64,000 nt of DNA, taken from assembly GCA_037381085.1 (NCBI GenBank), contig JARRRD010000008.1, forward strand, positions 1-64,000. The letters run 5' to 3'. Shown here piece after piece: positions 53,483 through 62,768 of this stretch. The position numbers were made by a program, and so were the translations under genes. Source of the DNA: JARRRD01 sp037381085. Lineage in GTDB: Bacteria; Nitrospirota; Thermodesulfovibrionia; Thermodesulfovibrionales; UBA6898. The notes beneath the pieces are model-generated. The model made no database searches and had not been told where the DNA came from. It saw nothing but the letters and a program-made list of their open reading frames with translations. Every line of letters begins with the position of its first letter. Within the stretch, counting starts at the first letter, position 1.

Positions 53483-54166
53483 ATGAACATGGTTTTAAGA
53501 GATCCCCTGTTTTATATCTATTTCATTTATGGAATGAGTTTCGTGGTCATGTCTCTGGTTATATTGCGTGGGGTAAGAATGGCAACGTCAGTCGCTTTTG
53601 TTACTGCCTTTTACGTACTCATAATTTTTGGACTCATGCACGGGGCGACGGAGCTGATAGATTGGGTAAGATTTATCCGCAAGCTCGGCGGAACGGGGGA
53701 ATCCACGGCACTGTTATACCTGTCCAAGTGCGTCATGATCATATCCTTTTTTGCCCTCTTACAGTTTGCGGTCAATCTGCTGACTTATCGGAGCAATAAC
53801 AGAAATGCCTGGAGATCGCTTCCCGCTGTTTTGTTTATCGGGTGCGCCGTCTTTCTTACGGTAAAAGGCGAAAGCGATATCGTTAAGGCCGGTCTTATCG
53901 TCCGGCGCAGTTTCGGCTTTACCGGGTCACTCTTGAGCGGGATCGCTCTTTTGAAGCTCGGCACTCTTATGAAGGAAGTGGGGACCTCAAAACTGACCGG
54001 CGGGTTGGCCGTTGCGGGTATCGCTTTTATCTGTTATTCCGTTTTCGGAGGACTTGTTGTCAATCCGATATCCGGTCTTCCCGTTCAACTCTTCAGAGCG
54101 GCCTGCGCCTTTACGATCGCAATTTCATCTTTTTACATCCTCGGCGTATTCAGGTCTCCCGGATAA
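53483..54166 (+). CDS. seven-helix membrane protein resembling a stand-alone sensor domain
   Basis: A 227-residue protein with about seven membrane helices. The pattern FGLMHGATELIDWVRF near residues 50-65 and the ending VVNPISGLPVQLFRAACAF resemble the membrane sensory region that in other bacteria precedes histidine-kinase or GGDEF domains. Here the frame ends right after that region with TAA, so no output domain follows. It may be a truncated kinase or a subunit that signals through the 110-residue protein upstream. A GGDEF-EAL gene lies opposite, tail to tail. GAGGAGG lies 7 bases before the ATG. Confidence 0.6.
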   Translation: MNMVLRDPLFYIYFIYGMSFVVMSLVILRGVRMATSVAFVTAFYVLIIFGLMHGATELIDWVRFIRKLGGTGESTALLYLSKCVMIISFFALLQFAVNLLTYRSNNRNAWRSLPAVLFIGCAVFLTVKGESDIVKAGLIVRRSFGFTGSLLSGIALLKLGTLMKEVGTSKLTGGLAVAGIAFICYSVFGGLVVNPISGLPVQLFRAACAFTIAISSFYILGVFRSPG

Positions 54167-54240
54167 CATTCCCGGCAGTCCCGCATCGCCACCCATTGGG
54201 ACGAGGCCGTTTTTTTCCCATGTGGCAGGTCCGGCCCGGT

Positions 54241-55872
54241 TTACTTCGAAGACAGCAGGCCCTCTATCGCCTTGCTGTCCATGGGCCTGAAGATGAAGAA
54301 GCCCTGCGCATATTCACCTTCCATTTTGCGGAATATTTCGAGTTGTTCGGTCGTTTCTATCCCCTCCGCTATGACGTCCAGGCTCAGGGCATGGGCCAGG
54401 GCGATGATTATCTTGACGATCTCAGCACTGTTCCTGTTAAAAGTGATGGCCTTGATGAAAGAGCGGTCGATCTTCAGTCCGTTGATAGGGAACTGACGCA
54501 GATAATTCAGGGCGGAGTACCCGGTGCCGAAGTCGTCGATATCGAGCCGGACCTTCAAGTCCTGCAGCCGCTGCAGAAGGGTGGCCGCCAGTTCAGGGTT
54601 CTCGATAAGCATTCTCTCGACGATTTCCAGCCTCAACTTCCGGGGGTCAAGACCGGTTTCACGAAGGACGTTTTCAACAAAGTCATAGAACTCGGGTTGA
54701 GAAAATACTTTGCTTGAGACGTTCACACTGACCGTCACGTTGCGGTACTCCGGAAAATGGTCCTGCCATTCGCGCAACTGTCTGCATGCCTCGCGGATGA
54801 CCCACTGACCGATAGGAAGAATCAGCCCGGTTTCTTCCGCGGCCGCCATGAAATCCGTCGGGGCGATAAGCCCGCGCTCCGGATGCCGCCAGCGGACCAG
54901 GGCCTCGAAACCTATAATACTATTGTTCTTCATCGATATGATAGGCTGGTAGTAGACGGTGAACTCGTTTCTTTCCACCGCCCGCCGGAGTTCCGTTTCG
55001 AACCAGAGCGCGGCGGCGGCTTCCGCCTGCATTGTTGAGTCGAATATCACATGACATGCCTTGCCGCGCTCCTTGGCGTGATACATCGCGATGTCGGCAT
55101 CACGAATTAGTTCGTCGGGTCGGGTATAATCGCCCTGATCGCTCATCACTATCCCGATGCTTACGGTCGCAAATATCTCATGGCCCAACACGTGAAATGG
55201 CTGCGTCATTCCATTCATGATGCGGCCTGACAAATCGTTTACAGTGGAGATATTTTTTGCATCCTCCATCAAAATGGCGAACTCATCGCCTCCGAAGCGG
55301 GCAACCGTATCGACCGCCCTCGTATTCTTCTTCAGTCTCTGGCAGATCGAGACCAGGAACTGGTCTCCACCGGAGTGCCCGAGTCCGTCATTTATCACCT
55401 TAAACCGGTCAACATCCAGAAAGAACACGGCGAAAATATGGTCCGGATATCGCTTCCTGCGCTCCAGGGCATTATTCAGGCGGTCGATGAAAAGGGCCCG
55501 GTTGGGCAGATTGGTCAGGGCATCGTAAAAGGCCCGTTGTTTCAGTTGCTCCTCTATCTCCTTACGCTCGATGTTTTCCCTGATGAGGCAATCATTGACC
55601 ATGGCGATGTCGGCAGTCCGCTGCTTAATGAGGTATGCTATGACCGTCATCAGGAAGGGACCCAGCAGCATTAAGGCGCGGAACCTGATCCCGGACTGCC
55701 CCATGGAGAGAAAGTATTTTAAGATGTCAACACTTGGTCCTACGTCCCTGATGAGTAAAACAATAAAGAGTGCAAGCATGGCCCATCCAAGGATGACGAT
55801 GTAGTTTGCCACCCTGGACAGCATTCTAAGGGCTGAATCATTTTCCCGGGTGTTATCTCTCGTCTCTGGCAT
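54241..55872 (-). CDS. membrane GGDEF-EAL c-di-GMP protein
   Basis: A 543-residue protein with two N-terminal membrane helices (about residues 25-45 and 62-82), a short linker, a GGDEF domain (about 110-275, active motif RFGGDEFAIL near 193) and an EAL domain (about 290-540, with GFEALVRWRHP near 324 and the DDFGTGYS-type loop DIDDFGTGYSAL near 443). Both catalytic signatures look intact, so it could make or break c-di-GMP. No periplasmic sensor domain is present between the helices. A CRP-like palindrome lies ~190 bases upstream of its start. It is the second c-di-GMP enzyme in 6 kb. Confidence 0.93.
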   Translation of the reverse strand: MPETRDNTRENDSALRMLSRVANYIVILGWAMLALFIVLLIRDVGPSVDILKYFLSMGQSGIRFRALMLLGPFLMTVIAYLIKQRTADIAMVNDCLIRENIERKEIEEQLKQRAFYDALTNLPNRALFIDRLNNALERRKRYPDHIFAVFFLDVDRFKVINDGLGHSGGDQFLVSICQRLKKNTRAVDTVARFGGDEFAILMEDAKNISTVNDLSGRIMNGMTQPFHVLGHEIFATVSIGIVMSDQGDYTRPDELIRDADIAMYHAKERGKACHVIFDSTMQAEAAAALWFETELRRAVERNEFTVYYQPIISMKNNSIIGFEALVRWRHPERGLIAPTDFMAAAEETGLILPIGQWVIREACRQLREWQDHFPEYRNVTVSVNVSSKVFSQPEFYDFVENVLRETGLDPRKLRLEIVERMLIENPELAATLLQRLQDLKVRLDIDDFGTGYSALNYLRQFPINGLKIDRSFIKAITFNRNSAEIVKIIIALAHALSLDVIAEGIETTEQLEIFRKMEGEYAQGFFIFRPMDSKAIEGLLSSK

Positions 55873-56060
55873 CGTCTGTCACGGTCACGTCAGTCAGGCA
55901 GTCGATGGAATGCCGGAAACTTGCCCGGGGTAATGTTAGCCGCGGAAGATTCATCGTCTCTTGCCTGGCCGCAAATAGCGGCCCTCCTTCCCTTCTTTGC
56001 GGGAGAACGGTGAGTGATACTCTCCTCACTCCAATGGTAAAAAAAGGCGGCAGATACCGA

Positions 56061-56076
56061 TGTGATTTGAATCACA
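56061..56076. promoter_or_regulatory. CRP/FNR-family binding site
   Basis: TGTGATTTGAATCACA is a perfect 6-bp inverted repeat around TTGA and fits the TGTGA-N6-TCACA consensus of CRP-type regulators. It lies between the divergent GGDEF-EAL gene (start 55872) and the small membrane protein gene (56173). It differs from the TTATGAT-type site at norC, so a second regulator may be involved. Confidence 0.65.
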
Positions 56077-56132
56077 GGGGTTTTTCTCGAGATATTCAGG
56101 CCGTTTGTTCTTTTCCCCCGTCCTGGCCCGCC

Positions 56133-56160
56133 TTGCCTTTAATGCACGCCGCAGTATAAA
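56133..56160 (+). promoter_or_regulatory. promoter of small membrane protein gene
   Basis: TTGCCT (56133-56138) and TATAAA (56155-56160) are 16 bases apart. The ATG follows 12 bases after the -10 box with no Shine-Dalgarno. The CRP-like site is centred about 98 bases upstream of the predicted start. Confidence 0.45.
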
Positions 56161-56172
56161 GTAAAAATCGTT

Positions 56173-56484
56173 ATGGAAGGTTGTGACGAGAGAACCGGCA
56201 CCGTTGATCGACAGATGCCGCCTGTGAAAGCCGGATGGAGTTGTCTCATTGCCGCATGGGCGCTTTTCCTGATACCGATACCGGGACTTGGGATGATAGG
56301 ATGGGCCCTCAATCTGGCTGCCTTCATCATTTCGATTATAGTGATGGTAAAAGGCCGGGTCGGGTCGGGAGTCGCACAGATGGTTTGTTCTCTTGCCCTT
56401 TCCCCGCTTGTCTATTTCATAGGCCTCGGGATATTAGGACATTTTTTGTTTCCCCGGCCGCGGATCTACCGCCTGTGGATCTGA
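56173..56484 (+). CDS. small membrane protein, function unknown
   Basis: A 103-residue protein with two or three hydrophobic segments (CLIAAWALFLIPIPGLGMIG, AFIISIIVMVKG, VCSLALSPLVYFIGLG). The layout recalls small DUF4190-like membrane proteins. Its last ~50 bases overlap the 3' end of the minus-strand DUF362 gene. The leader is very short and lacks a Shine-Dalgarno. The coding call rests on the hydrophobic pattern and a plausible promoter. Confidence 0.5.
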   Translation: MEGCDERTGTVDRQMPPVKAGWSCLIAAWALFLIPIPGLGMIGWALNLAAFIISIIVMVKGRVGSGVAQMVCSLALSPLVYFIGLGILGHFLFPRPRIYRLWI

Positions 56485-57486
56485 AGACTCCTTGCTCTCC
56501 AACCATTTTGTTTGCTCTGCATAGCGAGGGTGCATCCTGAATTTCCTGGCATACTGTTCAATCTGCTCACCGACCAGCCCGGAAGGGGAATAATCGCCGT
56601 AGCCGTCTCTCTGGAGGTACCAGAAATATCCTATTCCTGCCGGATCGAGACCCATCAGTCTGGCCCCCACGCCGTCTGCCTTCAGCGGGTCTGCAGAGGC
56701 CACGGCAACACCAAGCGCAACAGGCTCTCCCAGCAGGGGCCCCTCTCCCTCCATGCCTGTCATGCCGTCCAGCACAACCAGATCGGGCCTTACGGCCTTT
56801 GCCAGTTCCGCGAGATTGATATTGGTCAGTACCACGGATTCGGGGTAACCGCCGAGGCTTACGACGATGTGCCTCCCCAGATCATGGAGGGGTTTCCGGA
56901 GGAACCCGGGCAGAAAGGGAAACATCTTCGTACCCCCCTGAAGAAAGGCCTTCCCCCTGAGGCCATGGATATGGATCCTGTCATGCCTGTGTACCATCGC
57001 CATGATGTTCTTTATTCCCAGGGTGGCTATTACGAAATCATGGGTTTTTGGAAGGGAGAGGGAGACGATATAATCGAAGTCGTGTTTCATGATCCTCACC
57101 GTGCTGTGCCCGTAAACCATCCTGACAGTCATCTTCCGGAAGTCCTTCCATTCGTCGAAATCGACCACCCTGACGTTCCCGTATTTCTTTTCCAGTCCGT
57201 AGTAACCGAAACGTTCGAGCACCTTCTTTGTAGACATACCCGCCAGGAAGGCGCTGCCGCTGCTTTCCCCGACGGTTATCGAAAGCCCTTTGAATCGGGC
57301 GTTCAGGAAGTCAACCACTCCTTCGACAGCTTCCAGGCTTGTATTCGCGTATTCATTTTCCAGCGCACTGAGGTTGGGCTTTATCAGGACCTTCCCCCGG
57401 GCCCCGACCTCTTCCTTTATCAGATCGAGTGCATTTATTACGTTGTCCCGCCGCTTCTTTCCGGACACGAGAGATACTTTCGCCAT
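56434..57486 (-). CDS. DUF362-domain protein
   Basis: A 350-residue protein with the DUF362 core: VLIKPNLSALEN near residues 34-45, LKADGVGARLMGLDP near 275-289. The family contains predicted iron-sulfur or metal proteins. No four-cysteine ferredoxin motif is visible in this one, so it is the short, cluster-free form. Its role is unknown. The gene is followed by an overlapping convergent small gene and preceded by the divergent LOG-family gene. The start ATG follows GGAGGG. Confidence 0.75.
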   Translation of the reverse strand: MAKVSLVSGKKRRDNVINALDLIKEEVGARGKVLIKPNLSALENEYANTSLEAVEGVVDFLNARFKGLSITVGESSGSAFLAGMSTKKVLERFGYYGLEKKYGNVRVVDFDEWKDFRKMTVRMVYGHSTVRIMKHDFDYIVSLSLPKTHDFVIATLGIKNIMAMVHRHDRIHIHGLRGKAFLQGGTKMFPFLPGFLRKPLHDLGRHIVVSLGGYPESVVLTNINLAELAKAVRPDLVVLDGMTGMEGEGPLLGEPVALGVAVASADPLKADGVGARLMGLDPAGIGYFWYLQRDGYGDYSPSGLVGEQIEQYARKFRMHPRYAEQTKWLESKESSDPQAVDPRPGKQKMS

Positions 57487-57663
57487 CTTGTATCACCCTC
57501 CTGTTAAGTCCTTTATACTGCCGACCGGAACAGGTGTCAAGGAGTTTCGCCTCCTTGACATTCCGGCATGGTCAGCTGGTACATTAGTTACTATGAAAAG
57601 AAGGACAGGAGAGAGGGAGAGCGTCGGTTTTCATTTTGAGGCCTGTCCCGTTGTCTTGTTACG

Positions 57664-58695
57664 ATGATACTCCGTTTTGCCGAATCTAACGGACCCGTGG
57701 ATGAAGAGATCGAACGGCTGATGGAGATGGCAGGTGACGTGCGTCATCCCGAAATCATCCGTGACATGATCATCGCCGCCCTTAAAGCCGGCCAGGAGGA
57801 AGACGGCAGGGCGGATTTGAAACTCATGAATACCACACTCAAGGAGATGCGGTTCACCTCAAAGATATTCGGCCGTTATGTGAACGTCAAGAAAGTCACT
57901 GTCTTCGGGTCTGCCAGGACCAGACCGGACGAGCCTGTTTACAAGATGGCAAGGAGGCTGGGGCGGCAGCTGGCGCGAATGGGATGGATGGTCATTACCG
58001 GGGCCGGTGGGGGCATAATGCAGGCGGTGAACGAGGGGGCCGGGCGCTCCCACTCCTTCGGGGTCAATATCCGGCTGCCCTTCGAGCAGAAGCCGAATCC
58101 CGTGCTGGAGAACAATCCCCGTCTCATAACCTATAAATATTTCTTCAACCGGAAGGTGGCCTTTCTCAAGGAGGCCGATGCGGTTGCGCTCTTCCCGGGA
58201 GGCTTCGGCACCCTCGACGAGGCCATGGAAACCCTGACCCTTGTGCAGACCGGCAAACGTTATCCCCTTCCCCTCATATTGGTCGATGAGCCAAAGGGGG
58301 ATTACTGGATTAAATGGAAGCGGTTCTTCGAGGATGAACTTCTCGCCGGCGGCTATATCGCTTCCTCCGATTTCAAATTGTTCGAACTTTTCGACACCGT
58401 GGATGACGTGGTTGCCAGGATTGACCGTTTCTACCGGCGATATCACAGCATGCGCTATGTCAACGAGAAGCTCGTCATACGGCTTGCGTCCACGATAGAC
58501 AGGAAGTCCGTCGGGGAGCTGGGCCGCCGGTTCCGGGGCATACTTGCCCCCGGGGGGAAAATATACCTGTCCGGAGCGCTGCCCGAGGAGGAGGACGAAC
58601 CCGAGCTTTCCGACCTGCCCCGTCTGATAGCGGATTTCAACCGCAGGGATTTCGGAAGTCTCCGGAGCCTGATCGACGCAATCAACGACTTTTGA
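57664..58695 (+). CDS. LOG-family protein (lysine decarboxylase-like, predicted nucleotide phosphoribohydrolase)
   Basis: A 343-residue protein with the LOG core. FGSARTRPDEPVY near residues 81-93 is followed by ITGAGGGIMQAVNEGA near 115-130 and by PGGFGTLDE near 179-187, which bears the catalytic Glu. LOG proteins release adenine or related bases from nucleotide monophosphates. An N-terminal extension of ~75 residues and a C-terminal ~90-residue helical domain make it longer than plant-type LOGs (~200). It starts 177 bases after the divergent DUF362 gene and overlaps the nadB end by 14 bases. No clear Shine-Dalgarno is seen. Confidence 0.85.
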   Translation: MILRFAESNGPVDEEIERLMEMAGDVRHPEIIRDMIIAALKAGQEEDGRADLKLMNTTLKEMRFTSKIFGRYVNVKKVTVFGSARTRPDEPVYKMARRLGRQLARMGWMVITGAGGGIMQAVNEGAGRSHSFGVNIRLPFEQKPNPVLENNPRLITYKYFFNRKVAFLKEADAVALFPGGFGTLDEAMETLTLVQTGKRYPLPLILVDEPKGDYWIKWKRFFEDELLAGGYIASSDFKLFELFDTVDDVVARIDRFYRRYHSMRYVNEKLVIRLASTIDRKSVGELGRRFRGILAPGGKIYLSGALPEEEDEPELSDLPRLIADFNRRDFGSLRSLIDAINDF

Positions 58696-60250
58696 CCCTG
58701 CCGTCCCGGAAGGCAACCTTTGTCCTGTCCCAGCTGATGTGACGGCGCCAGCTTCTGCCCCTGTTCCTGTAATCTGTCCGGTAGTGGGCACCGACGCTCC
58801 CTTTTCTGCAGAACGCCGCCTCCACGATGAGGGCCGCGACAGTGAGCATATTCTTTATCTCCAGTTCATGACGGGTAAGGTAATTTCCTTCCGTGATCCT
58901 GCCGAAAGAGCGAAGCCTCTTTCTTGCCTCTTCCAGTGAAGACCCGCACCTGATTATCCCGGCCTTCTCCCACATTACCTTTCTCAGGGTCCTTTTCACG
59001 GCCTCACTTTCCCTGATCGAGGATACCTCCGGCCCGTCACGTCGAAGAGAGGCGGCATCCGGCTTGACAGAGGATTTCAGGGCTGCGGAGCCCGCCCTGG
59101 CACCGAAGACCAACCCTTCAAGCAGGCTGTTGGACGCCAGCCTGTTGGCCCCATGGACCCCTGTGCAGGCGACCTCTCCGGCCGCATAGAGTCCGCGGAT
59201 ATTCGTCTCCCCTTCCAGGTTGGTCTTCACTCCGCCCATCATGTAATGGGCGGCAGGGGAGACGGGGACCATGTCTTCGGTTATGTCCACGTCGTATCGG
59301 AGGCAGGTCTCATAAATCCTCGGGAACCGGTTTTTCACAAAATCTTTTCCCATATGCCTGAGGTCAAGATAGACGCGGTTGCTCTTCGTTTTCACCATCT
59401 CCGAGATGATGGCCCTCGATACGACGTCTCTGGGCGCAAGCTCGGCCATGGGATGATAGTCGTCCATGAACCTCCGGCCTTCCGCATTGAGGAGCGTGGC
59501 CCCCTCGCCCCTGATTGATTCGCTGAGGAGAAACTGCGGGGCGGCCGGGGAATAAAGGCTGGTGGGATGGAACTGAACAAATTCCATGTCCTCCAACTCT
59601 GCGCCCGCCCTGAAGGCGATCGCCATACCGTCCCCCGTGGCGACCGAAGGGTTTGTCGTCCTGGAAAATATCTGTCCGGCGCCGCCCGTGGCGAGTATCG
59701 TCGCCCCGGCGAACAGGGCGGTGACCTCTTTTTCCCTTAGAACGAGGGCTCCGTGACATTCCCCGTCCTGCACTATCAGGTCGGTTGTAAAGGCGAAGGG
59801 GTATTTCTTCACCGATGGGAGTGAACGGACCTTCTTAAGGAGTACTCTTTCGAGCTCCTTGCCTGTGGAATCCCCGTGAGCATGGAGAATCCTTCGGCGC
59901 GAATGCGCCGCTTCCAGAGTGAGGGCCAGCTTCAGTCCCTCCCGGTCGAATTCCGCCCCCCAGGAAATAAGCTCGCCTATCCTGTCGGGGCCTTCTTCGA
60001 CGAGCGTTTTCACGGCCTCCTCTCTGCAGAGGCCGTCGCCGGCCTTCAAGGTGTCCTCAAAATGTATGCCGACAGTGTCCTCGTCGCTCATAACGACCGC
60101 TATGCCGCCCTGGGCGTACTCGGTGCTGCTCTCTGAAGCCTTGTCCTTTGTCACCACGAGCACCCGCCCGTACCCGGCGAGTTCGATAGCGGCCCTGAGA
60201 CCGGCCACTCCGCTTCCGATGATGAGGAAGTCGACTGTTTCGGCCTTCAT
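58682..60250 (-). CDS. nadB: L-aspartate oxidase
   Basis: A 522-residue FAD enzyme that converts L-aspartate to iminoaspartate in NAD synthesis. The FAD-binding GSGVAGLRAA is at residues 12-21, the EYAQGGIAV loop near 44-52, and the capping/active-site regions RRILHAHGDSTGKE near 118 and HMMGGVKT (read as AAHYMMGGVKT) near 337 are typical of NadB rather than succinate dehydrogenase. The C-terminus after ~500 is slightly extended with basic residues (RNRGRSWRRHI). No nadA or nadC gene is adjacent. Its 3' end overlaps the LOG gene tail to tail. Confidence 0.95.
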   Translation of the reverse strand: MKAETVDFLIIGSGVAGLRAAIELAGYGRVLVVTKDKASESSTEYAQGGIAVVMSDEDTVGIHFEDTLKAGDGLCREEAVKTLVEEGPDRIGELISWGAEFDREGLKLALTLEAAHSRRRILHAHGDSTGKELERVLLKKVRSLPSVKKYPFAFTTDLIVQDGECHGALVLREKEVTALFAGATILATGGAGQIFSRTTNPSVATGDGMAIAFRAGAELEDMEFVQFHPTSLYSPAAPQFLLSESIRGEGATLLNAEGRRFMDDYHPMAELAPRDVVSRAIISEMVKTKSNRVYLDLRHMGKDFVKNRFPRIYETCLRYDVDITEDMVPVSPAAHYMMGGVKTNLEGETNIRGLYAAGEVACTGVHGANRLASNSLLEGLVFGARAGSAALKSSVKPDAASLRRDGPEVSSIRESEAVKRTLRKVMWEKAGIIRCGSSLEEARKRLRSFGRITEGNYLTRHELEIKNMLTVAALIVEAAFCRKGSVGAHYRTDYRNRGRSWRRHISWDRTKVAFRDGRVKSR

Positions 60251-60383
60251 ATAGCAAGCATACAGTTACAAGACGCGGGAAATCAAGCAGGCCGCTGTTT
60301 CATTGCTCACGGACCGTCTGCCATGTTGCGAAAATCTCACGGAATCTATTAAAATGAGATATTATATTTACAGGAGGAAGAAA

Positions 60384-60584
60384 TTGAAGGCGGAAATTCA
60401 TCCCGATTATAATGAGGTCAAGGTAGTCTGCGCCTGCGGCGAGACATTTACCACAAGGTCGACCAAGAAGAACATACACGTCGACATATGCTCGAAGTGT
60501 CACCCTTTTTATACCGGTAAGCAGAAGATCGTTGACGCCGAGGGAAGGGTCGAAAAGTTCAAAAAGAAATACGCGAAGCAGTAG
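60384..60584 (+). CDS. rpmE: 50S ribosomal protein bL31
   Basis: A 66-residue ribosomal protein of the zinc-binding (C+) type: CACG near residues 16-19 and CSKC near 38-41 supply the metal cysteines. The start is TTG 60384 (MKAEIHPDY), chosen because AGGAGG lies 6 bases before it and the protein then has family length; the frame also opens upstream at 60303. A strong intrinsic terminator follows, so it can be expressed as a short transcript. DUF1385 and prfA follow, the common order in many bacteria. Confidence 0.95.
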   Translation: MKAEIHPDYNEVKVVCACGETFTTRSTKKNIHVDICSKCHPFYTGKQKIVDAEGRVEKFKKKYAKQ

Positions 60585-60608
60585 ATATACACGAGGTCAG
60601 AAGACGGG

Positions 60609-60639
60609 ACAGGAAACCACACCGGTTTCCTGTTTTTTT
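60609..60639 (+). terminator. rho-independent terminator after rpmE
   Basis: ACAGGAAACC pairs perfectly with GGTTTCCTGT (10 bp) across ACACC and runs into seven T residues. It is a textbook intrinsic terminator 25 bases after the rpmE stop. Confidence 0.9.
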
Positions 60640-60733
60640 CTGCAGCGATGTCACGTCGGCGTTTCCGGCGCTGTCTTTTTTTGAGCCGCGCCGGAAGGGC
60701 GGAGACGAAAAAGACGGAAGGTAAAGGTGCTGG

Positions 60734-61615
60734 ATGGAAAATATCGGCGGACAGGCAGTCATAGAGGGCGTCATGATGAAGTCGCCCGGCAACTGGACGG
60801 TTGCGGTGCGGGACCAGGACGGCAATATCCGCATGAAACGGGAAAAGCTTGGCAGGTCGCCGCGGTTTTTCAAACTGCCTCTGCTGCGCGGGGTCGTTGC
60901 TCTCTTCCAGGCGCTGGTTATAGGGTTGAAGGCGCTGGAATTTGCGGCGACCAATGCCTATGAAGAGAGTGAAGGTGAAAGCCTGGGGAAGCTTTCAATC
61001 GCCGTCACGATGATAGTTGCGGTCCTGCTCGGTGCGGGCATTTTCATTCTTTTGCCGTTGTATGCGGCAAAACTTCTCGGGCTCCTCTTCGGCAGTATAT
61101 CGGCCCATTCCCTTCTTTTCAATCTGACCGACGGAGTGATCAGGGTTGGGATTTTTCTCCTTTATATAGTTGCCATAGGGATGTGGAAGGAAATGGCCAG
61201 GATTTTCATGTACCACGGGGCCGAGCACAAGGCCATTCATGCCTATGAAGAGGGCAAGACATTGACCGTTGAGAACGCGAAACCCTATTCCACACTGCAT
61301 CCGCGTTGCGGAACGAGCTTCCTTATGATCGTTATGGGTGTCAGCATTCTGGTTTTCTCTTTCATCCCCCAGCAGTGGCCTTTTCTCGATAAGTTTCTGT
61401 CGAGAATCGTCCTTATACCTCTTGTCGCAGGGTCGTCTTTCGAGTTGCTGAAGTTTTCATCACGGTGGAAGGCAAACCCGCTGGTCAACGTTCTGATCCA
61501 GCCGGGGCTCTTCCTTCAGCGGCTGACCACAAAGGAGCCTGATGACGCACAGATAGAGGTCGCCCTTGCCGCCCTGCTGGAAGTGCTGGCACTGGAGGGG
61601 CGGAATGCTCGATAA
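60734..61615 (+). CDS. DUF1385 membrane protein
   Basis: A 293-residue membrane protein of the DUF1385 family. It opens with the conserved IGGQAVIEGVMMKSP (residues 3-17), has three to five hydrophobic segments, and contains YHGAEHKAIHAYE near 162-174 and LHPRCGTSFLMIVMG near 189-203, the typical family blocks with paired His/Cys. The family usually lies between rpmE and prfA, as here. Function is unknown; a redox or metal role is possible. Its stop lies inside prfA (11-base overlap). Confidence 0.88.
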   Translation: MENIGGQAVIEGVMMKSPGNWTVAVRDQDGNIRMKREKLGRSPRFFKLPLLRGVVALFQALVIGLKALEFAATNAYEESEGESLGKLSIAVTMIVAVLLGAGIFILLPLYAAKLLGLLFGSISAHSLLFNLTDGVIRVGIFLLYIVAIGMWKEMARIFMYHGAEHKAIHAYEEGKTLTVENAKPYSTLHPRCGTSFLMIVMGVSILVFSFIPQQWPFLDKFLSRIVLIPLVAGSSFELLKFSSRWKANPLVNVLIQPGLFLQRLTTKEPDDAQIEVALAALLEVLALEGRNAR

Positions 61616-62666
61616 ACTTCTCGCGGTAGAAAAGAAATACAGGGAGCTGACGGACCTGTTGAGCGACCCCGGGATCTTCTCCGTGCCGTCGGAATTGCAG
61701 AAATATTCCAGGGAACATGCCGAACTTCAGCCGATCGTCGAAAAGATCGGGCGGTACAGAAGACTGCTCGAAGACCTGAAGAATACGGAAGAACTCCTGA
61801 AGGGCGGAGACGGCGAAATGAGGGAGCTGGCCCAGGCGGAAATGGAGGATTTGAAGAACAAGAAGTCCCTGCTCGAAGAGGAGATAAAGCTGATGCTTCT
61901 TCCGTCGGACCCGATGGACAAAAAGAATGTCATTCTGGAGATCCGTGCCGGCACCGGAGGTGAGGAGGCCGCCCTTTTTGCTGCGACCCTGTTCCGGATG
62001 TATTCAAAATATGCCGAATCCAGGAGATGGAAGATAGAGGTTATCAGCATAAACTCGACAGGACTTGGCGGTATCAAGGAAGTGGTCGCTTCGATCCAGG
62101 GGAAGGGGGCATACAGCCGCCTCAAATACGAAAGCGGGACCCACAGGGTCCAGCGTGTCCCCGCGACGGAGGCATCAGGGAGGATCCATACGTCGGCGGC
62201 AACGGTAGCCGTACTGCCCGAGGCCGAAGATGTCGACATCAAGGTCGAGGAAAAGGACCTCAGGATAGACACATTCTGCGCGTCCGGCCCCGGCGGACAG
62301 GGTGTCAACACTACATACTCTGCCGTCAGGATAGTCCATGTGCCTACGGGGCTTATCGTGCAGTGCCAGGACGAACGGTCCCAGATAAAGAACAAGGACA
62401 AGGCGATGAAGGTCCTCCGTTCCCGCCTCTACGAAATCGAGATGGATAGACAGGAGAAGGAGAGGTCGCAACAGCGCAAGTCCCAGGTGGGTACAGGTGA
62501 CAGAAGCGAGCGGATAAGGACGTACAACTATCCTCAGAACAGGGTGACGGACCACCGTATAGGGTTGACCCTCCACAGGCTGGAACAGACCCTCGAAGGC
62601 GACCTCGACGAGATCATCGACAGCCTTGTCACTCATTACAACGCCGAAAAAATGAAGGCGCTTTGA
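61605..62666 (+). CDS. prfA: peptide chain release factor 1
   Basis: A 353-residue release factor that ends translation at UAA and UAG. The catalytic GGQ lies near residues 229-231 (SGPGGQGVNTTYSA), and the anticodon-like PxT region PATEAS occurs near 186-191. The start ATG 61605 lies just before the DUF1385 stop behind GGAGGGG. The N-terminal coiled part LAVEKKYRELTDLLSDP is normal. prmC, which methylates this GGQ glutamine, follows after 257 bases. Confidence 0.97.
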   Translation: MLDKLLAVEKKYRELTDLLSDPGIFSVPSELQKYSREHAELQPIVEKIGRYRRLLEDLKNTEELLKGGDGEMRELAQAEMEDLKNKKSLLEEEIKLMLLPSDPMDKKNVILEIRAGTGGEEAALFAATLFRMYSKYAESRRWKIEVISINSTGLGGIKEVVASIQGKGAYSRLKYESGTHRVQRVPATEASGRIHTSAATVAVLPEAEDVDIKVEEKDLRIDTFCASGPGGQGVNTTYSAVRIVHVPTGLIVQCQDERSQIKNKDKAMKVLRSRLYEIEMDRQEKERSQQRKSQVGTGDRSERIRTYNYPQNRVTDHRIGLTLHRLEQTLEGDLDEIIDSLVTHYNAEKMKAL

Positions 62667-62704
62667 GATTGCCGGAAGTTCAGACTTGAGGTCGGGGCAC
62701 GGAA

Positions 62705-62768
62705 GGGCCGTCGAAAAAGTCTTGTAATGACGACATGATTCCTTTTATCTTTCACATGAATGAGGACC
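62705..62768 (+). repeat. dispersed intergenic repeat, copy B
   Basis: These 64 bases match the minus strand of 22887-22950 with about six mismatches. The similarity runs on to about 62805. A 60-codon frame opens at ATG 62736 inside it, but copy A has no matching stop-free frame for that length, so I read it as repeat rather than gene. Confidence 0.8.
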
